64,000 bases of DNA from JALZEG01 sp035942255. GTDB taxonomy: Bacteria; Actinomycetota; CADDZG01; WHSQ01. The notes beneath the pieces were generated by a model. That model saw only the letters and a list, made by a program, of their open reading frames with translations, did not search any database and was not told the origin of the DNA. Positions 44,378-52,781 of this stretch are shown here, piece after piece. The DNA is taken from the NCBI GenBank assembly GCA_035942255.1, contig DASZDG010000050.1:1-64000 (forward strand), given 5' to 3'. Numbering within the stretch: the stretch's first letter is position 1; each line of letters opens with the position of its first letter. The position numbers and the translations under genes are program-made.

Positions 44378-44420
44378 TGGGCGGTACTGGGATCGAACCA
44401 GTGACCTCTGCCGTGTGAAG
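44378..44420 (-). pseudogene. 3' half of a split tRNA-Val(CAC)
   Basis: On the minus strand, anticodon loop and 3' stem, variable loop, T-arm (GGTTCGATCC) and acceptor 3' strand ACCGCCC plus discriminator A. No 5' half lies upstream of it. Joined to the 5' half at 53740-53786, counting the shared 18-bp core once, it completes a perfect 72-nt tRNA-Val. Separated by 9.3 kb it cannot be expressed as one tRNA. Confidence 0.88.
44403..44420. repeat. Left attachment repeat of the tRNA-Val island
   Basis: GACCTCTGCCGTGTGAAG, identical to 53740-53757 and in the same orientation. It corresponds to the anticodon loop, 3' anticodon stem and variable loop of the split tRNA. It is the left boundary (attL) of the 9.35-kb island. 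Confidence 0.85.
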
Positions 44421-44753
44421 CCGAGGGTTACATTTGCTCGTCTGAATTCCCCTAGCGCTAGGCGGTGGGATCGGCCTGAAAGTTTCTCGTGCGGCATGGT
44501 GAACTCTTCTAGTCGGCAGTTGCTCCATCCACGAGTGAAACGGCTGTCACACCCCCGAAAGGCGCCATCGACTTCCCGACTGAGGCCGATCCATACTCGA
44601 CTCGATCGTCGATTCAGCTCGCCCGCGTTGAAGAAGCTCTTGGCAAAGGGACCTGGGGACCCGTCACACTTCGGCGGTCGGTTGCGTATGCGCACGGGTC
44701 CCGCCGGTGTTTGCCCACCCTCACGACGAAATCCTTGAAGAAAGGCGCAATCG
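44421..44753. other. Non-coding stretch beside the left island end
   Basis: About 330 bases without a convincing gene. Open frames here overlap the tRNA remnant and have no protein-like pattern. It contains the perfect 12-bp palindrome CCTAGCGCTAGG (44451-44462), about 30 nt from the attachment core, which might be a protein-binding site. Confidence 0.5.
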
Positions 44754-46130
44754 GTGGAGGCGGTTAGAGAGGAACGGGCGAAACAGGTCCCGCTTATGGA
44801 GCTAGCCATCGCGGCGGCTAGAAAATCAACGGCCGAGGACGAGCGCACACACCCCATGGTCGGCGCAGTTGCCGTCCGTGGCAACCAAATTCTCGGAACG
44901 GCGTACAGGGGCGAGTCGGGGCCGGGACACCATGCGGAGTACGTCCTGCTTGAAAAAAAGCTTCAAGGCGAGTCGCTCGAGGGCGCGACGATCTATACGA
45001 CCTTGGAGCCATGTACGTCGAGAAATCATCCGAAGACGCCTTGCGTCGAGAGGATCATCTCGCGCGGCGTCAAACGCGTCGTAATTGGAACGTTTGATCC
45101 CAATCCCGACATTCGCGGCCTTGGCGTACTCAGGCTACGCGATGCCGGCGTCGCGATCGATGTTTTCGACGTCGATCGGATGGTCGAGGTTGAGGAACTA
45201 AACCGCGACTTCATCGCGGTTCAACGGAAGGCGCATGGACTCGCACCTCCGTTGACGGCGGAGCTTCTCGATCAGCTACACGTAGGGTCTCTTCAAGCTT
45301 GGTACCAGACTGTTAACTCGATTTACTGGAATCGCAATTTCCACCTTCGACCAGCGGAAATCTTGGTCCACTTGGTGGAAGTGGTCGGCGGGCTAAGTTC
45401 GATAGCCAGCAACAAACGAAAGCCTGGCGTAGACGCTAATGCTTACGTTGCCAAGGCCCTAGCTTGGTGGCTTGCGCTCAGCGGCAAGCTAGGGATTTCG
45501 AATATTGAAGACATGCTGTGGGACAAGTTTCCCTCCTGCTGTCCTTACTGCCATGCACGACCTTGCCTTGGTGACCAGTGCGCCGAGATGAAACGCCGCA
45601 AGCCGGGCCCAGACTGGCAAGAGTTGAGCGAACTCGGGACCCGGGCGGACCGCCCCGAGCGTCTAGGTGAATGGCAACGGATGTTTGGCGCGATCTACCC
45701 CGCGGGTCAGGTAAGCGATTTGGGCGCTGTGTTCGGCCGTCTAAGCGAGGAGCTCGGCGAGGTCGCTGAGGCAGTACGGATCTTCCCGGCAGAGCCCGGG
45801 TATTACCTCAGCGAAGCAAGCGACGTCTTCGCCTGGCTCATGCAAGTACAGAATCATCTAGATCGTGACGCCGGGATTGACACAGGAGACCGCGGGTTCC
45901 CGCTCGAGAGAGTGATGGCGCGAAGCTACCCGGGAGGCTGTCGAGACTGCGGTCGCCTCGTTTGCGCGTGTCCTCCCATTCTTCCGTCAACAATCGGTCG
46001 TATCGCGCACGAGGTCCCGGCGGGGAGTACAGAGGACGGCGAAGATGGGCGCTTTGTCCCTCCAGATAAGGCACGGCGTTTGTTCCAATCCCCCGAGCGT
46101 CGAACTCAGGGAGACTCCGGAACGCAGTAG
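44754..46130 (+). CDS. RibD-like deaminase fused to MazG-like NTP-pyrophosphatase region
   Basis: A 458-residue protein. Residues 10-150 are a zinc-dependent deaminase of the CDA fold: HAE (His60-Glu62), LEPCTSRNHPKTPC (Cys87 and Cys97) and FDPNPDIRGLGV, most like the pyrimidine deaminase part of RibD or dCMP deaminases. Residues about 165-290 are helical and end in a cysteine cluster (CCPYCHARPCLGDQC). Residues about 320-375 contain EELGEVAEA and ASDVFAWLMQ, an ExxE...ExxD pattern as in MazG nucleotide pyrophosphohydrolases. The combination suggests an enzyme that alters or depletes nucleotides. The GTG start lies 7 nt from GAAAGG. It stands alone on the plus strand inside the island. Confidence 0.75.
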   Translation: MEAVREERAKQVPLMELAIAAARKSTAEDERTHPMVGAVAVRGNQILGTAYRGESGPGHHAEYVLLEKKLQGESLEGATIYTTLEPCTSRNHPKTPCVERIISRGVKRVVIGTFDPNPDIRGLGVLRLRDAGVAIDVFDVDRMVEVEELNRDFIAVQRKAHGLAPPLTAELLDQLHVGSLQAWYQTVNSIYWNRNFHLRPAEILVHLVEVVGGLSSIASNKRKPGVDANAYVAKALAWWLALSGKLGISNIEDMLWDKFPSCCPYCHARPCLGDQCAEMKRRKPGPDWQELSELGTRADRPERLGEWQRMFGAIYPAGQVSDLGAVFGRLSEELGEVAEAVRIFPAEPGYYLSEASDVFAWLMQVQNHLDRDAGIDTGDRGFPLERVMARSYPGGCRDCGRLVCACPPILPSTIGRIAHEVPAGSTEDGEDGRFVPPDKARRLFQSPERRTQGDSGTQ

Positions 46131-46494
46131 CCTCACGGGACCAGTCATCCATTCTTGGTTCTTGGCCGAGCGCGCTCAATATCGTCGTGCGCGCCCAACC
46201 GCAACGACTCAGACTCTCGCTCTCCGGCAGTGCTGCCGCGTTCGGCACGATGCTTCCGCGTCACCGGTTCGGAACGCGGACAGGTGGAGCTCACCCGTTC
46301 GCAAGAAAGAATGCTCCCCCCCCAAGTGCCCTTCCAGCTCTAGCAGCGCGTGGCGCGGCTCGAGGGAAGGACTTCTACCAAGAGTCGGCCTCCGCAAGGG
46401 AGAAGTGACCAAGTTGAAGTGCTACCCGTGCCGACTTCTGAGCAGTAAGGCTGCTGCCGCTTCGAGAGGTGAGCCGCGGCGCGCCCGTACCTCC
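46131..46494. other. Intergenic region between convergent island genes
   Basis: About 360 bases between the stops of the deaminase-MazG gene and the SIR2 gene. I see no gene, tRNA, clear terminator or repeat here. It may hold a degraded gene, but no protein pattern is recognisable. Confidence 0.5.
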
Positions 46495-47364
46495 TTACGT
46501 CTTGATCTCGTCGGCCAGAAATTGAAGGAATTGGGAGACTTCCGGATGACCATCGGAAGCCTCATAAGGGATCACCTGCACACCGAAATCCTGCCGCAGG
46601 CGCTGAGCCAACACAGAGTCTCTTGGGATCGGCATGAACGCGTAGTCGGGAGCGCTCAGGTACTTGAGCGACTCGCGCTGATTTTCTAGGACTAGTCGGA
46701 GCTCGGGGTCCTCTGCAGAGAATCCGATCATCAAAATTACCCGCGTGAGAAACAGAGCGGACAGCACCAGCCGGTATCCCGGCTCTCTATAGATCAGTTG
46801 GCGATACTGGCTCTCCGTCAGAATCGTTTCTGCGGGCGCATCTATCGTTCCATGGACCTTAAAAATTACCGGAGTTTGGCTGGACAAGCGCCCTGACTGA
46901 AGATCTCTCTGAATCGCCTCGGCCTGCTTGTACGTGAAAACCGTTGGGGCATCATTGAAATGCTGCGCGAATGAGCGTTCGAGGAACCTGTCGTAGTTGG
47001 TGGTAAGCACCAGCCTCGGTTGCAGCTCCCACAAGAGCGTATGTGCCGAACTAGGTGCAGCATCGCTCCGGTATTTTGCCTCGAGGAAACTGAGATACTC
47101 GTCGCCAGGAAACACGGAAACGAGGTGTTGCGCGGCCATTAGGAACTGGCCCTTGCCAATGAGCTCTTCAATCTGAACCCGTACATCAGGATCGACGTAG
47201 CCTTGATCCGATACGTACTGCGTCATCTGCATCAGTAAATCGGTCCACGAGGGCACAGAAGAATCGGCCTGCTTCGAAAAGCCTGCCCCTATCAGCGGGA
47301 CGACATCGCCCGCGCGAAGAGATACCACCAACTGAGCCGGCACATCAGCGGGATCAAACGGCAT
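46495..47364 (-). CDS. SIR2-like (NADase-type) protein
   Basis: A 289-residue protein of the bacterial SIR2-like group used in defence: VVPLIGAGFSK for NAD binding, LVLTTNYDRFLERS and IFKVHGTID follow in the order seen in SIR2_2 proteins. In systems such as Thoeris, DSR and Avs5 such domains hydrolyse NAD to stop phage growth. It is the last gene of the six-gene operon and its ATG overlaps the end of the methyltransferase gene by 11 nt. Whether this one is an NADase is inferred; no extra sensor domain is attached, so partner proteins in the operon probably control it. Confidence 0.85.
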   Translation of the reverse strand: MPFDPADVPAQLVVSLRAGDVVPLIGAGFSKQADSSVPSWTDLLMQMTQYVSDQGYVDPDVRVQIEELIGKGQFLMAAQHLVSVFPGDEYLSFLEAKYRSDAAPSSAHTLLWELQPRLVLTTNYDRFLERSFAQHFNDAPTVFTYKQAEAIQRDLQSGRLSSQTPVIFKVHGTIDAPAETILTESQYRQLIYREPGYRLVLSALFLTRVILMIGFSAEDPELRLVLENQRESLKYLSAPDYAFMPIPRDSVLAQRLRQDFGVQVIPYEASDGHPEVSQFLQFLADEIKT

Positions 47365-48454
47365 GCGTGGTCTCGAGGGTACGTCTCCACCGCGGCGAAG
47401 ACACTACTTCCGTCAAGTATCCAAGTCCTTCAAGTAGCTGCAACAATCGTCGGACGGTGAGGTACTTCGCCCCGGATCCAATGTAAGCAGACATGAACCG
47501 GTCCCACTCTAGATGTAGTCGGACCCTGAGCGCGAGCGCCTGCTCGATGCTCTTCGTTTGGAGCGCAAACAAGCAATCGGATAGGACGACTCGATGGTCG
47601 CGCTGAAGGATCAAAAGCCCCGGCTTTCTTGGTCGACCCACTCTGGGGATAAGCAGAGCGGGTCCTCTAACCCACGCATGGTCTCTAGCAACGCGTGGTG
47701 TGGCTTCCAGGCCGGTAGTGAGATTGGTGGTGTGGACGTAAGTAAGTCCATCTTGAGATGATCGCGCCCCCGATCGATGCCGCGGCAGCTTCCCCCTATA
47801 GACAAGGATTCTGCCATTGGGCCCCAGGGGCATGCTCCTATTTTGCGGGCGAGTCCTTGACTTGCGACGTTGTCCCTGTGTGATGCGAACAACAACGGTC
47901 TCCAAGTACGCTCCATCGAACGTATTTCGATCGAAATGACTAAGCACGTCGCACTCGAAACCTTGCCGTAAAACGTTCCATGCTGCGGCGTCCTTCTCAG
48001 AATCGAGAGTCGACGCGGGGACGATTGCTACGACGGCGCCGCCCTCCGTGATGTAATTGAGAGCATTGATGCAGAAGGCTAGCGCGATGCTTGCTCGCAC
48101 CTCGACTTCACCCACGAAGGCGGTCTCCCTCCTTCCGCCGCGACAGGAAAACGGGGGGTTCAACAGGATCAGGTCGCAGGATGCTCCCCGCAAAGCCCTG
48201 CAACGGCTCCGGGATTTCCCGTCAAGGAAGTCACATCGTCCGACCGCCCAAGAGGGTCTGTGACGTCGGAGCCGATCAACGGCTCTCTTGTCGATATCCG
48301 TTCCCACAAAGCGCGCCGCGGGCCATCGGCAGCGAGCCGCATCAAGAAGCACGCCACTCCCGACCGCGAAGTCGCCAACCACGGATGGTGCAGAAGAGTT
48401 GGACAGTTCCGCAACGGTCGCGGCCAACCAGGTCGGGGTATAGAAGGCGTCCAT
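47354..48454 (-). CDS. Adenine-specific DNA methyltransferase of the island operon
   Basis: A 366-residue protein. AFYTPTWLAATVAEL, then VVGDFAVGSGVLLDAA (motif I), VGTDIDKRAVDRL and LILLNPPFSCRGG (catalytic NPPF) identify a gamma-class N6-adenine methyltransferase. The target-recognition part is in the C-terminal half. A GTG directly before the ATG could also start it. It overlaps the SIR2 gene by 11 nt and follows the unknown gene by 7 nt. It may mark host DNA as self for the associated defence genes, as in BREX, DISARM or restriction-modification systems; that is inference. Confidence 0.83.
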   Translation of the reverse strand: MDAFYTPTWLAATVAELSNSSAPSVVGDFAVGSGVLLDAARCRWPAARFVGTDIDKRAVDRLRRHRPSWAVGRCDFLDGKSRSRCRALRGASCDLILLNPPFSCRGGRRETAFVGEVEVRASIALAFCINALNYITEGGAVVAIVPASTLDSEKDAAAWNVLRQGFECDVLSHFDRNTFDGAYLETVVVRITQGQRRKSRTRPQNRSMPLGPNGRILVYRGKLPRHRSGARSSQDGLTYVHTTNLTTGLEATPRVARDHAWVRGPALLIPRVGRPRKPGLLILQRDHRVVLSDCLFALQTKSIEQALALRVRLHLEWDRFMSAYIGSGAKYLTVRRLLQLLEGLGYLTEVVSSPRWRRTLETTHAV

Positions 48455-48461
48455 CACCTAC

Positions 48462-49406
48462 TCAACCTGCCAGTCCCTGATGAAACGCACCTACATCGTA
48501 GACAAAGCGCCGCGCGGCTCCCACCGTCCGCTTAGAGCTTCTCACAGGAAAGTCATAGATCAACTCAGTGTCGTCGGGGTAGCACAGGGCGAAGAGGACT
48601 GCCCCAACTGAATGCGGTTTGGTTCCGATTGGTGCTACTTGAAGAAGCGAACGCGGATATTCCTGGCGGATGTCCTCGAGAACGTAAAACGCGGCAAAGG
48701 GGCAGTTGGCCGTAGCCACCAGAACGCGCGCCCAGGCGCCAGTAGAGGTAAGAGCGCTCCGGTTCCCCACATACGTGTAAAAGGGGTACTCGGGCCGGAA
48801 ACCGGGAACCCCCACGATCGGAACCACCCGGTCAGCAGGCGGTTGGAGTTGCTCCAGCATGTACGAAAACCGAGTGCCCTCGAATCCGAGCAACGGGACG
48901 AAAACCGCCTCGTCTGCATAGTCCGGATCTGCCAAACGCGCGAAACCTGGCAGGGGAGCAATTCCCAATATCCGGTCGCTCAAGTCGAAGATGGACCCTT
49001 CTGTCGGGGCTTCGCTGAACGCGTACTCTGCAGGTTCGACGTACGAAATCCGAATCTCGCATCCCATCGCCAGACCATGCTTAATCAGCGCGGCCCAGAC
49101 GTGGTGCGGCAAGCCCGTGATATCTACGTAGACGACCTGGGTGTCCAACTCACCTAAGAAACGACGGACGTCTTGACCGCGTCTGAGATGGATGTGGGCA
49201 TCGCGCTCGCCCTCGCGCGTGGTGAACCCTTCCAATGAGGTCGCCTCGATCTGCACGAACGCGACGCTGGAAGAAGAACTAGGCCCGCTCCTGTGGCTCC
49301 TTGGTTCAGGCGAGTGGGCGAAGACGTACGCCGATCCTGCCTCTGGGACAAAATCCTCCGCCCGTTCGTAAATCGAGGTTGGAACCGGTCGATCACGAAG
49401 CTTCAC
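48462..49406 (-). CDS. Unrecognised protein of the island operon
   Basis: A 314-residue protein. I do not recognise the family. It has an alpha/beta look: VVYVDITGLPHHVWAALIKH and EIRISYVEPAEYAF resemble strand-helix-strand units, and AVFVPLLGFEGTRF and LLQVAPIGTKPHS are further ordered segments. A Rossmann-like ligand-sensing domain, such as CARF-type, is possible but unproven. The GTG start at 49404-49406 overlaps the end of the ATPase gene by 14 nt, and the next gene begins 7 nt after its stop, so it is fully embedded in the operon and probably a component of one system. Confidence 0.65.
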   Translation of the reverse strand: MKLRDRPVPTSIYERAEDFVPEAGSAYVFAHSPEPRSHRSGPSSSSSVAFVQIEATSLEGFTTREGERDAHIHLRRGQDVRRFLGELDTQVVYVDITGLPHHVWAALIKHGLAMGCEIRISYVEPAEYAFSEAPTEGSIFDLSDRILGIAPLPGFARLADPDYADEAVFVPLLGFEGTRFSYMLEQLQPPADRVVPIVGVPGFRPEYPFYTYVGNRSALTSTGAWARVLVATANCPFAAFYVLEDIRQEYPRSLLQVAPIGTKPHSVGAVLFALCYPDDTELIYDFPVRSSKRTVGAARRFVYDVGAFHQGLAG

Positions 49407-51336
49407 GGTAGAAGCTTTCGAACAACAACAGCTGATCCGGCAAGTCATCCTCCGCCACACGCCGACTACGCGTCAGGATCGACCGGATTGTGGGCCGAGG
49501 ATCTAGGACGATCCCTCGAAGATCCTCGAGGGTCACCTGCATCTTTCTTTTCCGCCTAGTGCTGAACTCGAAGAACGCGGCGTAAACCGGGTGCAACATG
49601 TAATCGTGGTGCCGGATGGACGCCTCGTCCAGTAGCTTGGTGCCAGGAGATCGCAGCAGCGCGAGATGCGTGACCGCCGCAGTAAGGAGCTCCCTAACGC
49701 CATCCACGTCAACCCCTACGTCTTGCTCAGCAATGGCCTCAAGGTCTTCTCTCAAGTAGAACTGATTTACTTCTGGGGTATGGCCGGACGGGTTTCGCGC
49801 CATCACCTGAAAGACTCGGCCTAGACCGAGAACCAAACGGGCCAGCTTCGGGCCGAAGACGTCGACCCCCTCGAGTTCCTCGAGGTTCAACCTTCCCACC
49901 GCCTGAGCCGCCACGGTTTGCGTTTCGGGGCGCACAGGGGAAGTAAGGTTCCGTCCTTCCTCGATGACATCACTGATAAGGCTCTTTTCGACCAGCATCA
50001 GGAAATAGCGAATGTTCCGCGAAGACATCTGGAGGTAGGTGTCCCAGCCCGCGTAGAACTTGTTGAAGGTAAATCCGGCCCGCTTCTTTCGGAGAGTGAA
50101 AATCATGGCGTACTTGTAGTTCACGTAACGAGTTTCCCATTTACGTCTGTCACGAACGAAGTCTGAAAACTGTTCCCGCATCGACTGTCCGGTTGCCTCA
50201 GACCAGTATCGAAAGAGGTACACCTGTAAGGGGTTAAGGGTCTTGAGCATCGCCAACTCACCCTCAGAAAAGCTAGGCGTGAGCTCAGCAATAACCTCGT
50301 GGGCTCTCTCACGGACACCGAATCGCTCTGCCTCCTCCTCGAGGGACAAGGGCGGAAGGAGCCTCCGAATGTCCCGAATCAGCGGGTCGCCCCCTCGGGT
50401 CGCGAGCTTCTCCAGTCTCTCGTTGCAGACTCTGACTGCGAAGTCCCGAAACGTATCTTCTCGAAAGGCAGTCGCTATGTCTATTCGTTCGTAGTCCGCG
50501 GGGCTGGTCACCTTCTCCTGGCCACCCATTACAGCGCGGTCACGCCACCCCAGTTCCCGCACGCCAATCTTGAAGCTGTAGGGTGGAGTGGAGTGCTTGA
50601 GCAACGTGTTCACGATCCGCTGTTGGTAGTCGAGAAAGTTTTCGTATTCGTCCACCAGGATGAAGAAAAGCTTCTTCTCAAACGCGGGCACGCGAGAAAG
50701 TTGGTCGAAGAATTCTTCTATCGGCGCGCCCAGGACCGTGGGGGCGATCTGCTCGGTTTCATCGTTCAGATGAGCCTGGAATCGCTTTAGCGAACGTCGC
50801 AAGCTCCGAGCTAGCGTCCCAATGTCTGTAATCGGCTCTGGAGAATCGCCCAACCCTGCAGCGATCGCCATCTCGTCGATCGCGTCGCTCGAGAGTTGGA
50901 TCGGCGTCTCGTCTAGAGACTCCTGCCATAGCGCGAGCTTCAGTATCTCCTGACACACGATGAGGTTGAAGAAGTGAGCAAACAGACGACTCCACTGTTC
51001 GGGCGTCTTGTCGGCGCCTTGAAACGCGTGCAGCCTCCCCGTGTGAATCCGGAGGTACAGGCCAAAGAATGGCATGCCGGAGGGCGCGGCCTCATCGCGT
51101 CGTCGACTTCGCAACGCGTGCTGCCCCTCGTAAGAAAGACCCCGCAGGACCGTCGTCTTACCCGTTCCACGCCCACCAATAAGGACGCAGGGTCTTGCAG
51201 TCGTCAGGGCGGGAAGATAGATCGGCTCGGCGAACAGGTCGAATAGCCGATCTTCCAGAGACTCGGCTCTATACGCAAATAGCCCCTTTATTTGTTCGCC
51301 GAGTGAACCGGGAAGCGGGTTATCGCTCGACGACAA
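49393..51336 (-). CDS. ORC/CDC6-like P-loop ATPase of the island operon
   Basis: A 647-residue protein. The N-terminal ATPase has Walker A IGGRGTGKTT and Walker B FFILVDEYENF, with a helical lid after it, in the manner of bacterial ORC-CDC6-type AAA ATPases found in conflict systems. The C-terminal 350 residues are helical and lack known motifs. No membrane segment is seen. The TTG start at 51334-51336 overlaps the end of the phosphoribosyltransferase-like gene by 17 nt; no other start fits the conserved N-terminus. It probably acts as the sensor or switch of a multi-gene system. Confidence 0.78.
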   Translation of the reverse strand: MSSSDNPLPGSLGEQIKGLFAYRAESLEDRLFDLFAEPIYLPALTTARPCVLIGGRGTGKTTVLRGLSYEGQHALRSRRRDEAAPSGMPFFGLYLRIHTGRLHAFQGADKTPEQWSRLFAHFFNLIVCQEILKLALWQESLDETPIQLSSDAIDEMAIAAGLGDSPEPITDIGTLARSLRRSLKRFQAHLNDETEQIAPTVLGAPIEEFFDQLSRVPAFEKKLFFILVDEYENFLDYQQRIVNTLLKHSTPPYSFKIGVRELGWRDRAVMGGQEKVTSPADYERIDIATAFREDTFRDFAVRVCNERLEKLATRGGDPLIRDIRRLLPPLSLEEEAERFGVRERAHEVIAELTPSFSEGELAMLKTLNPLQVYLFRYWSEATGQSMREQFSDFVRDRRKWETRYVNYKYAMIFTLRKKRAGFTFNKFYAGWDTYLQMSSRNIRYFLMLVEKSLISDVIEEGRNLTSPVRPETQTVAAQAVGRLNLEELEGVDVFGPKLARLVLGLGRVFQVMARNPSGHTPEVNQFYLREDLEAIAEQDVGVDVDGVRELLTAAVTHLALLRSPGTKLLDEASIRHHDYMLHPVYAAFFEFSTRRKRKMQVTLEDLRGIVLDPRPTIRSILTRSRRVAEDDLPDQLLLFESFYREAS

Positions 51337-52183
51337 GGGGCGTCCAATCAGAGTCGTTCACTCTCAGGATTTCGAGAAGAGCACTTGGGAGTCCGCTAGC
51401 CGCGGCAATGAGATAGCCGGTGTCACAGTGCCGATCTGAGGGTTCGGTACATCCACTATGCAAGTACGCCTTCTTCAAGAACTTGTACCCCAATTCAAGC
51501 TTGGGCACAGGCCAAGCGATCGTTCGCTCATCCCACGCAGAGTATTGATGCGGAAGAACATGAGCGGCGCCTACTTCCAATCCCTCGTAACGGGAATGCA
51601 AGGCAGCTAGCGCCGCCGTCGTAACGAAGCACGGGCAATACACAACCGTGATCTCGGACGCGTACGGAACCCATTTCTCCAGCTCGGAAGACCGTTCCGC
51701 CTCGACATCATCAAGGGCCACGAAATCATCGATGAGGACGACAGTCCGTCGGTCACCGGTTTCTTCCGGACCACTGAGCCACACGGGTCCCTGTTGAAAG
51801 AGCTGATATTGGCGATCCGGAAGACCAGCGCCCCAGTTGCCGGTGGCGCTGACCGTAGAGACTCCCATGCCATCGAGAAGGCCGTTCCACGAGGCAGCTG
51901 ACCAAAGACGTCGACTACTGCTTAGTCGGTGGATCGCCGCGAGTACAAGCTGGTCGAGCAGTTCCTCCGAAAAAAACATGAAGGCGTTCGCAAGATACAG
52001 GGCGCATTGCCGGTCCGCGTCATCGAACCTGTCGGAGTTGAAATTCTCTAGCCACCCAGCGGGATCCACCGCGTCAGGAGGCCATAGTCTGACGTCTTTG
52101 AAGTAACCCCCCTTAGCGCGGAGGGTGCCCCAACTCGGCCTCGGCCTAATCGAGGGAACCGCCACCGTGATCCCCTGAGCCAT
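51320..52183 (-). CDS. Phosphoribosyltransferase-like protein
   Basis: About 287 residues. The motif TVVLIDDFVALDD resembles the PRPP-binding loop of type I phosphoribosyltransferases (hydrophobic strand followed by two acidic residues), and VVYCPCFVTTAALAAL fits the next strand-helix of that fold. A helical N-terminal extension precedes it. From memory, proteins of this kind pair with ORC/CDC6-like ATPases in predicted prokaryotic conflict systems, where they may act as nucleotide- or base-modifying effectors. The ATG at 52181-52183 overlaps the dUTPase end by 38 nt; a later start cannot be excluded. Confidence 0.65.
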   Translation of the reverse strand: MAQGITVAVPSIRPRPSWGTLRAKGGYFKDVRLWPPDAVDPAGWLENFNSDRFDDADRQCALYLANAFMFFSEELLDQLVLAAIHRLSSSRRLWSAASWNGLLDGMGVSTVSATGNWGAGLPDRQYQLFQQGPVWLSGPEETGDRRTVVLIDDFVALDDVEAERSSELEKWVPYASEITVVYCPCFVTTAALAALHSRYEGLEVGAAHVLPHQYSAWDERTIAWPVPKLELGYKFLKKAYLHSGCTEPSDRHCDTGYLIAAASGLPSALLEILRVNDSDWTPLVVER

Positions 52184-52625
52184 CCGAAAGACCCACCCCT
52201 GACGACCCAAATGCTCGCGCACCACGGCTACTCGGAGGCAGCTCTGCAACGCGTTGGAACAGCACCTTTTCAGCTCTCAAGAACAAGAGCTGCGCTATCC
52301 GGTCCCCGCGGTGAATCACGAAGTCGTCCGAGGGGTCGTGATTCACTAGTACTACCTTGATCTCGCCCCTGTAGCCAGGGTCGATGACACCCGGAGCGTT
52401 CAAGACCGTGACTCCTCGAAGAGCGGCGATGCCGCTGCGGGGCGTTACCAACGCGACGGAGCCTTCGGGCAGAGCGATTGCGATGCCGGTGGCGATGACC
52501 TCTCGTCCGCCACGTGCTTTAACGCGGGCGTCATTCCGAGCGCATATGTCTATCCCGGCATCGCATGAATCTGCAGGCCGAGGAATTGGGAGAAGCGGAT
52601 CCAACTGCCTAAGCAATACGTCCAT
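52146..52625 (-). CDS. dut: dUTPase
   Basis: A 159-residue trimeric-type dUTP pyrophosphatase. All five motifs are visible: DAGIDICA, TPRSGIA, GVIDPGYRGEIKVVLVNH, GDRIAQLLFL and RGARAFGSSG. It converts dUTP to dUMP and keeps uracil out of DNA. It is the first gene of the island operon. Phages and mobile elements often carry dut; here it might also balance nucleotide effects of the neighbouring deaminase-MazG and phosphoribosyltransferase-like genes. ATG at 52623-52625. Confidence 0.92.
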   Translation of the reverse strand: MDVLLRQLDPLLPIPRPADSCDAGIDICARNDARVKARGGREVIATGIAIALPEGSVALVTPRSGIAALRGVTVLNAPGVIDPGYRGEIKVVLVNHDPSDDFVIHRGDRIAQLLFLRAEKVLFQRVAELPPSSRGARAFGSSGVGLSDGSGDHGGGSLD

Positions 52626-52700
52626 AGCGATACGAGTCTACGGCTCCACGCTCTGGTGCGCCGTAGAGCGTTTCGGTTCTTCGCTCTAGAATGGTCGCCT

Positions 52701-52772
52701 GGTCCCGTAGCTCAGTGGGAGAGCGCTGCCTTCACACGGCAGAGGCCAGTGGTTCGAAACCACTCGGGACCA
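52701..52772 (+). tRNA. tRNA-Val(CAC), island-borne
   Basis: A complete 72-nt cloverleaf: acceptor GGTCCCG paired with CGGGACC, D-arm GCTCAGTGGGAGAGC, anticodon arm CTGCC TTCACAC GGCAG (anticodon CAC, Val), T-arm CCAGTGGTTCGAAACCACTCGG region and discriminator A. The 3' CCA is not encoded. The acceptor and T-arm differ from the split host tRNA-Val, but the anticodon arm is identical. It reads GTG codons and can replace the disrupted gene. Confidence 0.95.
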
Positions 52773-52781
52773 CTCGCTCCA

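Noticed and set aside
52701..52772. The internal tRNA-Val as simply the third copy of the island attachment site
   Set aside because: It shares the anticodon-arm sequence but differs from the core at the variable loop (AGGCC instead of AGGTC) and has its own paired acceptor stem, so it is a complete separate tRNA.
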